DNA of 64,000 nucleotides, from assembly GCA_029961685.1 (NCBI GenBank), contig JARWKL010000008.1:15161981-15225980 (forward strand), in the 5' to 3' direction. Positions 38,364 through 52,100 of this stretch are shown here, one piece after another. The translations under genes were made by a program, and so were the position numbers. The notes below the pieces were generated by a model. It did not search any database and had not been told where the DNA came from. It saw only the letters and a program-made list of their open reading frames with translations. The stretch comes from Aristolochia californica. Lineage: Eukaryota > Streptophyta > Magnoliopsida > Piperales > Aristolochiaceae. Every line of letters begins with the position of its first letter. Position 1 is the first letter of the stretch.

Positions 38364-39170
38364 AGATAATTCAAAAAAGTGACTGTAGTGCATAGGGATT
38401 GTAAACTCTTTTTAGTTTTTATATATCCGGTTCTGCAATTGTCTGTAAAAGGGGGAAGCGAGGGACTTTTACCTGAGTGTTGACTCCCAATCCATAAGTC
38501 ATTCCTAACAAAAATATAGCCCGTTACACATGATAAATCACTTTACTATCATCTATGATCGTTAGGTTAGCTTTCTTTAAATGGGCAAAATAATGGTTTG
38601 CTTGATTTGGGTAAAACTCCCAACGCACATTCACTTTAGAATTTAATGTTTTTCTCTTTAAAAGGTTTGGATCCATAGGTCATTTGCATCTTGAACATGT
38701 TTCAAGCTTGCATATCCATTTTTTAAAAGTTGTGTAGAAAAATCTCTTTCTTATAAAATTCTGAGCTATTAGGGTTGAACAAGTGGAAATTCCCAAACTT
38801 GGATAACAAAACTTTTGTGTTCATTAGTGTTGTTTGAATAAATTTTCTTTACTTCATTTGTTCATTGCTTTAAATTATTTCCATATATAAACTCAAAAAT
38901 TTTCATTTTGTTGTGATCTATTTGGCTTTTATCTCATTTTTTTTGTTTATGAGCTGAAGGGAAAGTGAAAACTCAAGTTTTGATTTAAGAAAAAAGTATA
39001 CATCTATAATGGAAATGCACAATGCACAAATGTAGAGAGAGATAATTCCAAAAAGAGTCTGTAATTTTTAGGGATTAAACTCTTTTTAGTTTTTATATGT
39101 TAGGTTCTGCAATCATTTGAAAAAGGGGGAGGTAGGGGATTTTAACTGAGAGTTGACTCCCAATCCATAA
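38364..39170. repeat. Second copy of the 0.8-kb block also at 35660-36466
   Basis: This copy sits in a type B context and is probably nearer to the source of the patch at 35.7 kb. Differences noticed are few (for example GATTGTAGTG/GACTGTAGTG, ATATCTGG/ATATCCGG, GTAAAAATCCC/GTAAAACTCCC, AAGCATGCAT/AAGCTTGCAT, TCGGTAATGG/TCTATAATGG), about 98% identity by eye. The anchor is at 38669. Confidence 0.85.
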
Positions 39171-39299
39171 GTCATTCCTTAGAAAAATATTGCCCCTTAC
39201 TCATAATATATTAATTTGTAAACATCTATGATCGTTAGGTCAACTTTTTGTAAGTGGGCAAAATAATGGCTTATTTGACTCGGGTAAATAGCCCACCCC

Positions 39300-40650
39300 A
39301 CGTTCATTTGACAATTTATTTTTATTCTCTTTAAAAGGTTTGGATCCATAGGTCATTTGCATCTTGAACATGTTTCAAGCACGCATATCCAGTTTTTAAA
39401 AAATGTGTAGAAATATCTCTTTCTAATAAAATTCTGAGCTGTTTGGGTTGAACTAGTTGAATTTTCCAAACTTGGATAAAAAAATTTTTGTGATCATTTG
39501 TGCTATGTGAATAAATTTTATTTACTTAAATGTTTTTATTGCTTTAAATCTTTCCATACATAAACTCTAAAATTTTCATTTTATTGTGATCTATTCGCCT
39601 TTTATCTTTTTTTTTTTTTTGTTTACGAGCTGAAAGGAAACAGAAAACTCAAGTTTTTATTTTAGAAAAAAGTATTCATCTTTATTGGAAATTCACAATG
39701 CACAAATGTAGAGAGAGATAATTCCAAAAAGTCTCGGTAATGTTTAAGGGTTGTAAACTATTTTTTGTTTTCAGAAATCAGGTTCTACAGTCGTCGGGAA
39801 AAGGGGGAAGCAGGGTTTTTTTTACTAAGAGTTGACTCCAAATCCATAAGTCATTCCTTACAAAAAATTTTCTTGTTACACATTATAAATCACTTTACAA
39901 TCATCTATGATCGTTAGGTCAACTTTTTGTAAGTGGGCAAAATAATGGCTAGTTTGACTCAGGAAAATATCCCACCGCACATTCACTTGAGAATTTAATG
40001 TTATTCTCTTTAAGAGGTTTGGATCCATAGGTCATTTGTATCTTTTACATGTTTCAAGAATGCATATCCATTTTTTAAAACATGTGTAGAAAAATCTTTT
40101 TCTTATAAAATTCCGAGCTATTAGGGCTGAACAAGTGGAAATTCCCAAACTTGGATAACAAAACTTTTTGTGTTCATTTGTGTTTTGTGAATAAATTTTC
40201 TATACTTCATTTGTTGATTGATTTAAATTATTTCCATACATAAAATCTAAAATTTTTATTTTGTTGTGATCTATTTGCCTTTTATCTCTTTTTTTTGTTT
40301 ACAAGCTGAAGGGAATGTTAAAACTCAAGTTTTGATTTAAGAAAAAAGTATACTTCTATAAAGGAAATGCACAATGCACAAATTTAGAGAGAGATAATTT
40401 CAAAAAGTGTCTGTATTTTTTAGTGATTGTAAACACTTTTTAGTTTTTATATGTCAGGTTCTGCAATCATTTGGAAAAGGGGGAGGCAAAGGATTTTTAA
40501 CTGAGAGTTGACTGCATCCATAAGTCATTCCGTTCAAAAATATTGCCCGTTACTCATAATAAATCAATTAACAAACACCTATGATCGTCAGGTCAACTTT
40601 TTGTAAGTGGGAAAAATAATGGCTTGTTTGACTCGGGTAAATAGCCCACC
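39300..40650. repeat. Long-range duplicated segment, partner at about 48.0-49.4 kb
   Basis: Shared rare variants include AATGGCTAGTTTG (39943 and 48651), CTCGGGAAAATATCC/CTCAGGAAAATATCC, GGAAATAGAAAAC/GGAAACAGAAAAC, AGTCTCTGTAAT/AGTCTCGGTAAT, GAACAAGTGGAAATTCCC (about 40130 and 48838), CAATCATTTGG or AATCATTTGG before the G block (40460, 49113), and TTACTCATAATAAATCAAT. The offset is about 8710 bp, or 13 monomers. The copies have diverged noticeably and carry private deletions. Confidence 0.75.
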
Positions 40651-42299
40651 GCACGTTCATTTGAGAATTTAATGTTATTCTCTTTAAAAGGTTTGGATCC
40701 ATTGGTAATTTACATCTTTAACACGTTTCAAGCATGCATATCCATTTTTTAAAACATGTTTAGAAAAATTTCTTTCTTATAAAATTATTCGTTATTAGTG
40801 TTCAATTAGTGGAATTTCCCAAACTTTGATAACAAAAATTTTGTGTTCACTTGTTGTGTGTGAATAAATTTTTTGTATTTACATTTTTTTAGTGCTTTAA
40901 ATTCTTTCCATACTTAAACTCTAAAATTTTCATTTTGTTCTGATCTTTTTTCCTTTTATCTCTTTTTTTGTTTACAAGGTGAAGGGAAAGTGAAAACTCT
41001 ACTTTTGATTTATGAAAAAAAGTACACATCTAAAATGGAAATGCACAATGCACAAATGTAGAGAGAGATAATTCCAACAAGAGTATGTAATTTTTAGGTA
41101 TTGTAAACTCTTTTTAGTTTTTATATATGAGGTTCGGCAATCGTCGGGAAAAGGGGGAGGTGGGGATTTTTAACTGAGTGTTAACTCCCAATCCATAAGT
41201 CATTCCGTACAAAAATATAGCTCATTGTGCAAGTTAAATTACTTTACAATCATCTATCATCGTTAGGTCAGCTTCTCGCAAATGGGCAAAATAATGGCTT
41301 GTTTGACACGGGTAAATATCGCATCGCACGTTCACTTGAGAATTTAATGTTATTCTCTTTAAAAGGTTTTGATCCATAGGTCATTTTCATCTTTAACATG
41401 TTTCAAGCATGCATATCCATTTTTTACTTCATGTGCAGAAAAATCTCTTTCTTATAAAATTCCTAGCTATTAGGGTTGAACTAGTGGAATTTCCCAAACT
41501 TGGATAACAAAAATTTTATGTTCATTTGTGGTGTGTGAATAAATTTTCTTTACTTAAATTTTTTTATTACTTTAAATTTTTTCTATACATAAACTCTAAA
41601 ATTTTCATTTTGTTGTGATCTATTTGCCTTTTATCTCTTTTTTTTATTACGATATGAAGGGAAAGTGAAAAGTCAAGTTTTGATTTAAGAAAAAAGTATA
41701 ATTCAAAAAAGGAAATGCACAATGCACAAATGTAGAGAGAGATAATTCCTAAAAGTGTATGTAATTTTTAGGGATTGTAAACTCTTTTTAGTTTTTATAT
41801 ATCAAGTTCTGCATTAGTCGGGAAATGGGCGGTGGAGGATTTTTAACTGAGTGTTGACTCCCAATCCATAAGTCATTCCTTAAAAAAATATAGCCCATTA
41901 CAAATGATAAATATTTTAACAATCATCTATGATCGTTAGGTCAGCTTTTTGTAAATGGTCAAAATAATGGCTTGTTTGACTCAGGTAAATATTCCACCGC
42001 ACGTTCACTTGAGAATTTAATTTATTCTCTTTTAAAGGTTTGGATCCATTGGTCAGTTGTATCTTTAGCTTGTTTCAAGCATTCATATCCATTTTTAAAA
42101 CATGTGTAGAAACATCTCTTTCTTAAAAAATTGCGAGCAATTAGGGTTGAACTAGTGGAATTCCCCAAAAACAAAAATTTTGGTTTCATTTGTGGTGTGT
42201 GAATAAATTTTCTTTACTTACATTAGTTTATTGCTTTAAATTCTTTCCATACATAAACTCTAAAATTTTCATTTTGTTGAGATCTATTTGCCTTTTATC

Positions 42300-42565
42300 T
42301 CTTTTTTGGTTTACGAGATAATGGGAAAGTGAAAACTCAAGTTTATATTTAAGAAAAAAATATACATCTAAAATGGAAATGCACAATGCAAAAATGTAGA
42401 GAGAGATAATTCCAAAAAGTTTTTATAATTTTTAGGGATTGTAAACTCTTTTTAGTTTTTATATATCAGGTTTGGCAACCGTCTAGAAAAGGGGGAGGCG
42501 GGGGATTTTTAACTGAGTGTTGACTCCCAATCCATAACTCATTCCTTACAAAAATATAGCCCGTT
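42300..42565. repeat. Type A-like patch within subfamily B
   Basis: For about 260 bp the variants are type A: GAGATAATGGG, CAAGTTTATATTTAAG, AGTTTTTATAATTTTT, GGTTTGGCAACCGTC and CATAACTCATTCC. The flanks are type B (CATTAGTTTATTGC before; TTTTTTTAAATGGGAAAAAT after). A gene-conversion tract or an ancestral intermediate would both explain it. Confidence 0.6.
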
Positions 42566-43405
42566 ACACATGATTAATCAATTTAAAATCATCTATGATT
42601 GTTAGATTAGATTTTTTTAAATGGGAAAAATGATGGCTTGTTAGACTCGGGTAAATATCACACCACACATTCACTTAAGAATTTGGTGTTATTCTCTTTA
42701 AAAGGTTTGGATCCATAGGTCATTCGCATCTTTAACATGTTTCAAGCATACATATCCCTTTATTAAAACATCTTTAGAACAATCTCTTTCTTAAAAATAC
42801 CGAGCTATTAGAGTGGATCTAGTGGAATATCCCAAACTTGGATAACAAAAATTTTGTGTTCATTTGAGGTGTGTGACTAAATTTTCTTTAGTTACATTTG
42901 CTTTGTTGCTGTAAATTCTTTCCATACATAAACTCTAAAAATTTCATTTTGTTGTGATCTATTTTCCTTTTATCTCTTTTTTGTTTACGAGATGAAGGGA
43001 AAGTGAAAAATCAAGTTTGGATTTAGGAAAAGTATACAATTAAAATGGAAATGTACAACGCACAAATGTAGAGAGAGATAATTCCAAAAAGTGTCTGTAA
43101 TTTTTAGTGATTATAAACTCCTTTTAGTTTTTATATATCCAGTTCTGCAATCATCAGGAAAAGGGGAAGGTGGGGTTTTTTAACTGAGTGTTGACTCCCA
43201 ATCCATAATTCATTCCTGAAAAAAATATAGCTCATTGCGCATGTTAAATCACTTTACATTCATCTATGATCGTTGGGTCAGCTTTTTGTAAATGGGAAAA
43301 ATAATTGGTTGTTTGACTCGGGTAAGTATCCCACCACAAGTTCACTTGAGAATTTAATGTTATTCTCTTTAAAAGGTTTTGTTCCATAGGTCATTTGTAT
43401 CTTTA

Positions 43406-43444
43406 ACATGTTTCAAGCATGCATATCCATTTTGTAAAACATGT
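43406..43444. repeat. Conserved dyad (inverted repeat), type B example
   Basis: ACATGTTT at 43406-43413 and AAACATGT at 43437-43444 are separated by 23 bases, the same arm sequence and spacing as in type A even though the spacer differs (CAAGCATGCATATCC with GCATGC, then CATTTTGTAA). Retention across both subfamilies is the notable point. Confidence 0.72.
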
Positions 43445-44099
43445 GTAGAAAAATCTCTTTGTTATAAAATTCCAAGCTATTTGGGTTGAACTAGTAGAAT
43501 TTCCCAAACTTGGAAAAAAAAAATTTTGTGTTCATTTGTAGTAGGTGAATAAATTTTCTTTACTAACATTTGTTTATTGCTTTAAATTATTTCTATACAT
43601 AAACCCTAAAATTTTCATTTTGTTGTGATCTATTTGCCTTTTATCTCTTTTTTTGTTTATGATATGAAGGAAAAGTGGAAACTCAAGTTTTTATTTAAGA
43701 AAAAAGTATACATCTAAAATGGAAATGCACAATGAAAAAATATAGAGAGAGATAATTCCAAAAAGTGTCTGTGATTTTTAGGGATTTCAAACACTTCTTA
43801 GTTTTTATATATCAGGTCCTGCAATCGTCGGGAAAAGGGGGAGGCGATGGATTTTTAACTAAGTGTTGATTCCCAATCCATAAGTCATTCCTTACAAAAA
43901 GATAGCCCGTTACGCATGATAAATCATTTTAAAATCATCTATGATCATTATGTCAGCTTTTTGTAAATGGGTAAAATAATGGCGTGTTTGACTCGGGTAA
44001 ATACCCCACTAAACGTTCACTTGAGAATTTAATGTTATTCTCTTTAAAAGGTTTCGATCAATAGGTCATTTTCATCTTTAACATGTTTCAAGCATGCAT

Positions 44100-45760
44100 A
44101 TCCATTTATTAAAACATGTGTAGAAAAATCGCTTTCTTATAAAATACCGAGCTATTGGGTGGATCTAGTGGAATTTCTCAAACTTGGATAATAAAACTTT
44201 TGTGTTCATATGTGGTGTGTGAATAAATTTTCTATACTTCAATTTTTTTATTGCTTTATATTATTTCCATACATAAACTCTAAAATTTTCATTTTGTTGT
44301 GATCAATTTGCATTTTATCTCTTTTTTTGTTTACGAGAAGAAGGGAAAGTAAAAACTAAAGTTTTGATTTAAGAAAAAAGTATACATCTAAAATGGAAAT
44401 GCACAATGCACAAATCTAGAGAGAGATAATTCAAAAAAGTGTCAGTTATTTTTAGGGTTAGTAAACTCTTTTTAGTTTTTATATATCAGGCTCGGCAATC
44501 ATCGAGAAAAGGGGGAGCTGGGGGATTTTTAACTTAGTGTTGAGTCCCAATCCATAAGTCATTCCTTATAAAAATATAGCCCTTTACGTATTGTAAATCA
44601 CTTTAAAATCATTTATGATCGATAGGTCAGCTTTTTGTAAATGGGTAAAGTAATTTATTGTTTGATTTGGGTAAAAATCCCACAATATGTTCACTTCAGA
44701 ATTTAATGTTATTCTCTTTATAAAGTTTTGATCCATAGGTCATTTGCATCTGTAACATGTTTCGAGCATGCATATCCATTTATTAAAACAAGTGTAGAAA
44801 AATCTCTTTCTTATAAAATACCGAGCTATTAGGGTTGATCTAGTGGAATTTCCCAAACTTGGATAAAAATACTTTAGTGTTCACTTGTGGTGTGTGAATA
44901 AATTTTCTTTGCTTACATTTTGTCTATTGCTTAAAATTATATCCATACATAAACTCTAAAATTTTCATTTTGTTGTGGTTTATTTACCTTTGAGCTCTTT
45001 TTTTTGTTTACGAGATGAAGGGAAAGTGAAAACTCAAGTTTTGATTTAATAAAAAAGTATACATGTAAAGTGGAAATGCAAAATTGAAAAATGTTGAGAG
45101 AGATAATTCCAAAAAGTGTCTGTAATTTTTAGGGATTTTAAACTCTTTTTAGTTTTTACTTATCAGGTTCTACAATCGTCGAAAAAAGGGGAAGGCAGGG
45201 GATTTTTAACTGAGTGTTGACTTCGAATCCATAAGTCATTCCCTACTTTATATAGCCCGTTATGCAAGATAAATCTGTTTACAATCATCTGTGATCGTTA
45301 GGTCAGTTTTTTGTAAATGGTCAAAATAACGGCCTGTTTGACTCGGGTAAATATCCCACCGCACGTTCAGTTGAGAATTTAATGTTATTCTCTTTAAAAG
45401 GTTTGGATCAATAGGTCATTTGTATCTTTAACATATTTCAAGCATTTATATCAAATTATTAAAACATGTGTAGACAAATCGCTTTCTTATAAAATACCGA
45501 GCTATTAGGGTGGATCTAGTGGAATTTCTCAAACTTGGATAATAAAACTTTTGTGTTCATATGTGGTGTGTGAATAAATTTTCTTTACTTCAATTTTTTA
45601 ATTGCTTTATATTATTTCCATACATAAAATCTAAATTTTTCATTTTGTTGTGATCAATTTGCATTTATCTCTTTTTTTGTTTACGAGAAGAAGGGAAAGT
45701 GAAAACTAAAGTTTTGATTTAAGAAAAAAGTATATATCTAAAATGGAAATGCACAATGCA
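44100..45760. repeat. Dimer-spaced duplication, 1350-bp offset
   Basis: About 44110-44410 matches 45460-45760 at an offset of 1350 bp. Shared rare variants are AAATCGCTTTCTTATAAAA, GGGTGGATCTAGTGG, TTTCTCAAACTTGG, GATAATAAAACTTTTG, CATATGTGGTGTGTG, TGATCAATTTGCATTT and GAGAAGAAGGG. The units between differ, so only part of a dimer is preserved. Confidence 0.8.
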
Positions 45761-46489
45761 CTAATGTGGAGATAGATAATTACTAAAAGTGTGTGTAATT
45801 TTTGTAAACTCATTTTAGTCTTTATATATCAGTTTCTGCAATCGTAGATAAAAGGGGGAGGCGGGGGATTTTTAACTGAGTGTTGACGCCCAATCCATAA
45901 GTAATTCCATAAAAAATATAGCCCGTTACGAATGATAAATCACTCTACAATCATCTACGATCGTTAGGTCAGCTTTTAATCAATGGGCAAAATAATGGCT
46001 TGTTTGACTCGGTAAATGTCACACCGCACGTTCATTTGAGAATTTAATGTTATTCTATTTAAAAGGTTTGGATCCATATGTCATTTTCATCTTTAACATG
46101 TTTTAAGCATGCATATCCATTTTTTAAAACATGTGTAGAAAAATCTCTTTCTTATAAAATTCGAAGCTAATTTGGTTGAACTAGAGGAATTTCCCAAACT
46201 TGGATACCAAAACTTTTGTGTTCATTTGTGGTGTGTGAATAAATTTTATTTACTTACATTTGTTTATTGCTTTAAAATCTTTCCATACTTAAACTCTAAA
46301 ATTTTCATTTTGTCGTGATCAATTTTCTTTTGATATCTTTTTTTGTTTACGAGATGAAGGGAAAGTGAAAACTTAGATTTAAGAAAAAACTATACATCTG
46401 AAATGGAAATGCATAATGGACAAATGTAGAGAGAGATAATTCCAAAAAGTGTCTGTAATTCTTAGGGATTGTAAACTCTTTTTAGTTTT

Positions 46490-46510
46490 TATATATCATA
46501 TTTTTAACTG
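46490..46510. other. Deletion removing the whole G-rich block
   Basis: TTTTTATATATCAT is followed directly by ATTTTTAACTGATTTTTGACTCCC. About 38 bp, including the G block, are absent, giving a 635-bp unit between anchors 46070 and 46705. It is the only unit I found with no G block, so the block is not essential in every copy. Confidence 0.85.
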
Positions 46511-46972
46511 ATTTTTGACTCCCAATCCATAAGCCATTCCTTAAAAAAATATAGCCCATTACACATGATAAATCACTTTACAATCACCTATGATCGTTAG
46601 GTCAGTTTTTTTTTAAGTAGGCAAACAAATGGCTTCTATGACAGGGGCAAATATCCCACCGCACTTTCACTTGAGAATTTGATGTTATTCTCTTTAAAAG
46701 GTTTGGATCCATAGGTCATTTGCATCTTTAACATGTTTCATGCATGCTTATCCATTTTTTAAAACATGTGTAGTAAAATCTCTTTCTTATAAAATTCCGA
46801 GCTATTAGGGTTGACCTAGTGGAATTTCCCAAACTTGGATAACAAATCTTTTGTGTTAATTTGTGGTGTGTGATTAAATTTTATTTTCTTACATTTTTTT
46901 ATTGCTTTAAATCCTTTCCATACAAAAACTCTAAAATTTTCTTTTTGATGTGATCTATTGTCCTTTTATCTG

Positions 46973-46989
46973 TTTTTTTTTTTTTTTTT
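46973..46989. repeat. Poly-T17 expansion
   Basis: The T tract that normally has 7-8 T before GTTTACGAGATG is lengthened to 17. Together with the 14-T run at 39607-39620 it shows that the T tract, like the G block, is unstable in length. Confidence 0.88.
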
Positions 46990-49094
46990 GTTTATGAGAT
47001 CAAGGGAAAGTGAAAACTCATGTTTTGATTTAAGAAAAAAGGATAGATCTATAATGGAAATGCACAATGCACAAAAGTAGATAGAGATAATTCAGAGAGG
47101 TGTCTATAATTTTTAGGGATTGTAAACTCTTTTTTAGTTTCTATTTATGAAGTTCTGCAACGTCGAAAAAAGGGGGAAGCGGGGGATTTTTAACTGAGAG
47201 TTGACTCCCAATCCATAAGTCATTCCTCCCAAAAATATAGCCCATTACACATGATAAATCACTTTACAATCATCTATGATCATTAGGTCAGCTTTTTTTA
47301 ACTGGGCAAAAAAATGGCTTGTTTGACAGGGGCAAATATCCCATCACACGTTCACTTAAGAATTTAATGTTATTCTCTTTAAAAGGTTTGGATTCACAGG
47401 TCATTTGCATATTTAACATGTTTCAAGCATGCATATCCATTTTTTAAAACATGTCTAGAAAAATCTCTTTCTTATAAAATTCCGAGCTATTAGGGATGAA
47501 CTAGTGGAATTTCTCAAACTTGGATAACAATACTTTTGTGTTCATTTCTGTTGTGAGAATAAATTTTCTTTACTTACATTTGTTTATTGCTTTAAATTCC
47601 TTCCTTACTTGAACTCTAAAATTTTCATTTTGTTGTGATCTATTTGCCTTTTGTCTCTTTTTTTTGTTTACGAGCAGAAGGGAAAGTGAAAACTCAAGTT
47701 TTGATTTAAGAAAAAAGTATACACCTATAATGGAAATGAACAATGCGCAAATGTTGAGAGAGATAATTCCAAAAAGTTACTATAATTTTTAGGAATTGTA
47801 AACTCTTTTTAGTTTTTATATATCAGGTTTTGCAATCGTCGGGAAAAGGGGAAAGCGAAGGATTTTTAACTGAGAGTTGACTCCCAATCCATAACTCATT
47901 AGTTACAAAAATATTGTCCATTATGCATAATTAATCACTTTACAATCATCATTGATCGTTAGGTCAGGTTTTTGTAAGTGGGCAAAATAATGGCTTGTTT
48001 GACTCGGGTAACTATCCCACCGCAAGTTCACTTGAGAATTTAATGTTATTCTCTTTAAAATGTTTGCATCCATAGGTCATTTGCATCTTTAACATGTTTC
48101 AAGCACGAATATCCATTTTTAAAAACATGTGTAGAAAAATTCCTTTCTGATAAAATTCCGACCTAAAAGGGTTGAACTAGTGGAATTTCCTAATCTTGGA
48201 TAACAAAACTTTTGTGTTCATTAGTGGTGTGTGAATAAATTTTTTTTACTTACTTTTTTTTATTGCTTTAAATTCTTTCCATACATAAACTCTAAATTTT
48301 TTATCTTGTTGTGATCAATTTGCCTTTTATCTCTTTTTTTTGTTTACGTGCTTAAAGGAAATAGAAAACTCAAGTTTTTATTTAAGGAAAAAGTATACAT
48401 CTATATTGCAAATTCAAAATGCACAAATGTAGAGAGAGATAATTCCAAAAAGTCTCTGTAATTTTTTGGGGTTGTAAACTCTTTTTAAATTTCTACAGTC
48501 GTCGGAAAAAAGGGGAAGCGAGGGAATTTTAACTGAGAGTTGACTCCCAATACATAAGTCATTCCTTACAAAAATATTGCCCGTTATGCTTTATAATTCA
48601 CTTTAAAATCATCTATGATTGTTAGGTCAGTTTTTTGTAAGTGGGCAAAATAATGGCTAGTTTGGCTCGGGAAAATATCCGACCGCACGTTCACTTGAGA
48701 ATTTAATGTTATTCTCTTTTAGAGGTTTGGATCAATAGGTCATTTGATTCTTTAACATGTTTCAAGCATGCATATCCATTTTTTAAAACATGTGTAGAAA
48801 AACATTTTTCTTATAAAATTCCGAGCTATTAAGATTGAACAAGTGGAAATTCCCAAACTTGGATAACAAAACTTTTGTGTTCATTTGTGTTGTGTAAATA
48901 AATTTTCTTTACTTCATTTTTTTATTGCTTTAAATTATTTCCATACATAAACTCTAAAATTTTCATTTTGTTGTGATCTATTTGCCTTTTATCTCATTTT
49001 TTTGTTTACGAGCTGAAGGGAAAGTGAAAACTCAAGTTTTTATTTAAGAAAAAAGTATACATCTATAATGGAAATGCACAATGCACATATTTAG

Positions 49095-49112
49095 AGAGAT
49101 AACTCTAAATCA
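49095..49112. other. 62-bp deletion ending at the G-rich block
   Basis: TTTAGAGAGATAACTCTAAATCATTTGG shows that the segment from ATTCCAAAAAG to the bases just before the G block is lost. The unit between 48729 and 49340 is 611 bp, the shortest in the window. Confidence 0.8.
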
Positions 49113-52100
49113 TTTGGAAAAGGGGGAGGCAGGGGATTTTTAACTGAGAATTGACTTCCAATCCATAAGTTGTTCCTTACAAAAATATTGCCTGTTACTC
49201 ATAATAAATCAATTTACAAACATCTATGATCGTTAGGTCAGCTTTTTGTAAGTGGGCAAAATAATGGCTTGTTTGACTCGTGTAGATAGCCAACCGCACG
49301 TTAATTTGAGAATTTAATGTTATTCACTTCAAAAGGTTTGGATCCATTGGTGATTTACATCTTGAACATGCTTCAAGCATGCATATCCATTTTTTAAAAC
49401 GTCTGTTGAAAAATCTCTTTCTTATAAAATTCCAAGCTATTAGGGTTGAACTAGCGGAATTTTACAAACTTGGATAACAAAACTTTGCTGTACGTTTATG
49501 GTGTGTGAATTAATTTTCTTTGTTTGTATTTGTTTATTCCTTTAAATTATTTCCATACATAAGCTCTAAAATTTTCATTTTGTTGTGATCTATTTGCCTT
49601 TTTTCTCTTTTTTTCGTATACGAGATGATGGGAAAGTGAACATCTATAATGGAAATTCACAATGCAAAAATGTAGAGACATAATTCCAAAAAGTGTATGT
49701 AATTTTTTGGGTTTTTAAACTCTTTTTGGCTTTTATATATCTGGCTCTGCAATCGTCGAGAAAAGGGGGAGGCAGGGGATTTTTGACTGAGTGTTGACTC
49801 CCAATACATAAGTCATTCCATAAAAAAATATTGCCTGTTAAGCATGATAAATAAAATTAAAATCATATATGATCGTTAGGTCAGCTTTTTGTAAATGGGC
49901 AAAATAATGGCTTGTTTGACTCGTGTAAATATTCCTCCGCACGTTCACTTGAGAATTTCATGTTATACTCTTGAAAAGGTTTGGATCCATTGGTCGTTTT
50001 CATCTTTAACATGTTTCAAGCATGCATATCCATTTTTTAAAACATGTGTAGAAAAATCACTTTCTTATTAAATTCCGAGCTATTAGGGTTGAAGTAGTGG
50101 AAATTCCCAAACTTGGATAACAAAACTTTTGTGTTCATTTGTGGTGTGTGAATAAATTTTGTTTACTTACATTTGTTTATTGCTTAAAATTCTTTCAATA
50201 AATAAACTCTAAAATTTTCATTTTGTTGTGATCTATTTGCCTTTATCTCTTTTTCTTGTTTACGAGATGAAGGGAAAGTGAGAACTCAACTTTTTATTTA
50301 AGAAAAAAGTATACATCTAAAATGGAAATGCACAATGGACAAATGTAGAGAGAGATAATTCCAAAAAGTGTCTATAATTTTTAGGGATTGTAAAATGTTT
50401 TTAGTCTTTATAGCAGGTTCTACTATCGTCAGGAAAAAGGGGAGGCGGGGGATTTTTAACTTAGAGTTGTTTCCCTATCCATAAGTTATTCGTTACAAAA
50501 ATATAGCCCGTTAAGCATGATAAACCACTTTACAATAACATATGATCGTTAGGTCAGCTTTTTTTAAGTAGGCAAAATAATGGCTTGTTTTACTCCGGTA
50601 AATTTCCCATCGCAAGTTCACTTAAAAATTTAATGTTATTCTCTTTAAAAGGTTTGGATCCTTAGGTCATTTGCGTCTTTAACATGTTTCTAGCATGCAG
50701 ATCAATTTTTTAACATATGTGTAGAAAATCTCATTATTATGTGCAATTAGGTTGGAAGTAGTGGAATTTCAAAAACTTGGATAACAAAACTTTTGTGTTC
50801 ATTTTTGGTTTGTGAATAAATTTTATTTTCTTCAATTTGTTTATTCCTTTAAATTCTTTCCATACTTAAACTCTAAAATTTTCATTTTGTTCTGATCTAT
50901 TTGCCTTTTATCTCTTTTTTTGTTTACGAGATGATGGGAAAGTGAAAACTCAAGTTTTGATTTAAGAAAAAAGTATACATCTAAAATAGAAATGCACAAT
51001 GCACAAATGTAGAGAGAGATAATTCCATAAAGGGTTTGTAATTTTTAGGGATTGTAAACTCTTTTTAGTTTTTATATATCAGGTTCGGCAAACGTCAGGA
51101 AAAGGGGGAGGCAGGGGATTTTTAACTGAGTGTTAACTCCCAATCCATAAGTCATTCCTTAAAAAAATATAGCCCGTTACGTATGATAAATCACTTTAAA
51201 ATCATCTATGATCGTTAGGTCAGTTTTTTTTAAATGGGCAAAATAATGGCTTGTTTTACTCGGGTAAATATCCCACCGCACGTTCCCAGGAGAATTTAAT
51301 GTTATTCTCTTTAAATGGTTTGGATCCATAGGTCATTTGCATCTTTAACAAGTTTCATGCATGCATATCCATTTATTAAAACATGTGCAGAAAAATCTCT
51401 TTCTTAAAAAATACGGAGCTATTAGGTTTGATCTAGGGAAATTTCCAAAACTTGGATAGCAAAACTTTTGTGTTCATTTGTGGTGTGTGAATAAATTTTC
51501 CATACATAAACAATAAAATTTTCATTTTGTTGTGAACTATTTGCATTTTATCTCTTTTTTTTGTTTACGAGATGAAGGGCATGTGAAGACTCAAATTTTT
51601 ATTTAAGAAAAAAGTAAACATCTCAAATGGAAATGCACAATTCAAACTTGTAGAGAGATAATTCCAAAAAGTGTATGTAATTTTTAGGTATTCTAAACTC
51701 TTTGTACTTTTTATATATCAAGTTCTGCAAAGGTCGGGAAAAGGTGTAGGCGGGGGATTTTTTTAACTGAGTGTTGACTCCCAATACATAAGTCATTCCT
51801 TACAAAAATATATCCCGTTACACATGATAAATCACTTGACAATCATCTATGATCGTTAGGTCAGCTTTTTGTAAATGGGCAAAATAATGGCTTGTTTCAC
51901 TCGCGTAAATATCATTACGCACGTTCACTTGAGAATTTAATGTTATTTTCTTTAAAAGGTTTGGATCCATAGGTCATTTGTATCTATAATATGTTTCAAG
52001 CATGCATATCCATTTTATAAAGCATGTGTAGAATAATCCCTTTCTTATTAAATTCAGAGCTATTAGGGTTGAACAAGTGGAATTTCCCAAAAACAAAAAT

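Larger units (their letters stand above)
39170..46500. repeat. Type B monomers, largely without a short higher-order period
   Basis: Anchors are at 39342, 40021, 40695, 41370, 42042, 42709, 43380, 44055, 44729, 45405 and 46070. The part 39300-40650 has a distant partner at 48.0-49.4 kb. A T14 run lies at 39607-39620. The unit around 40500 lacks part of TTGACTCCCAATCC, reading TTGACTGCATCC. A short dimer-spaced duplication is at 44.1 and 45.5 kb. No gene is present. Confidence 0.8.
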
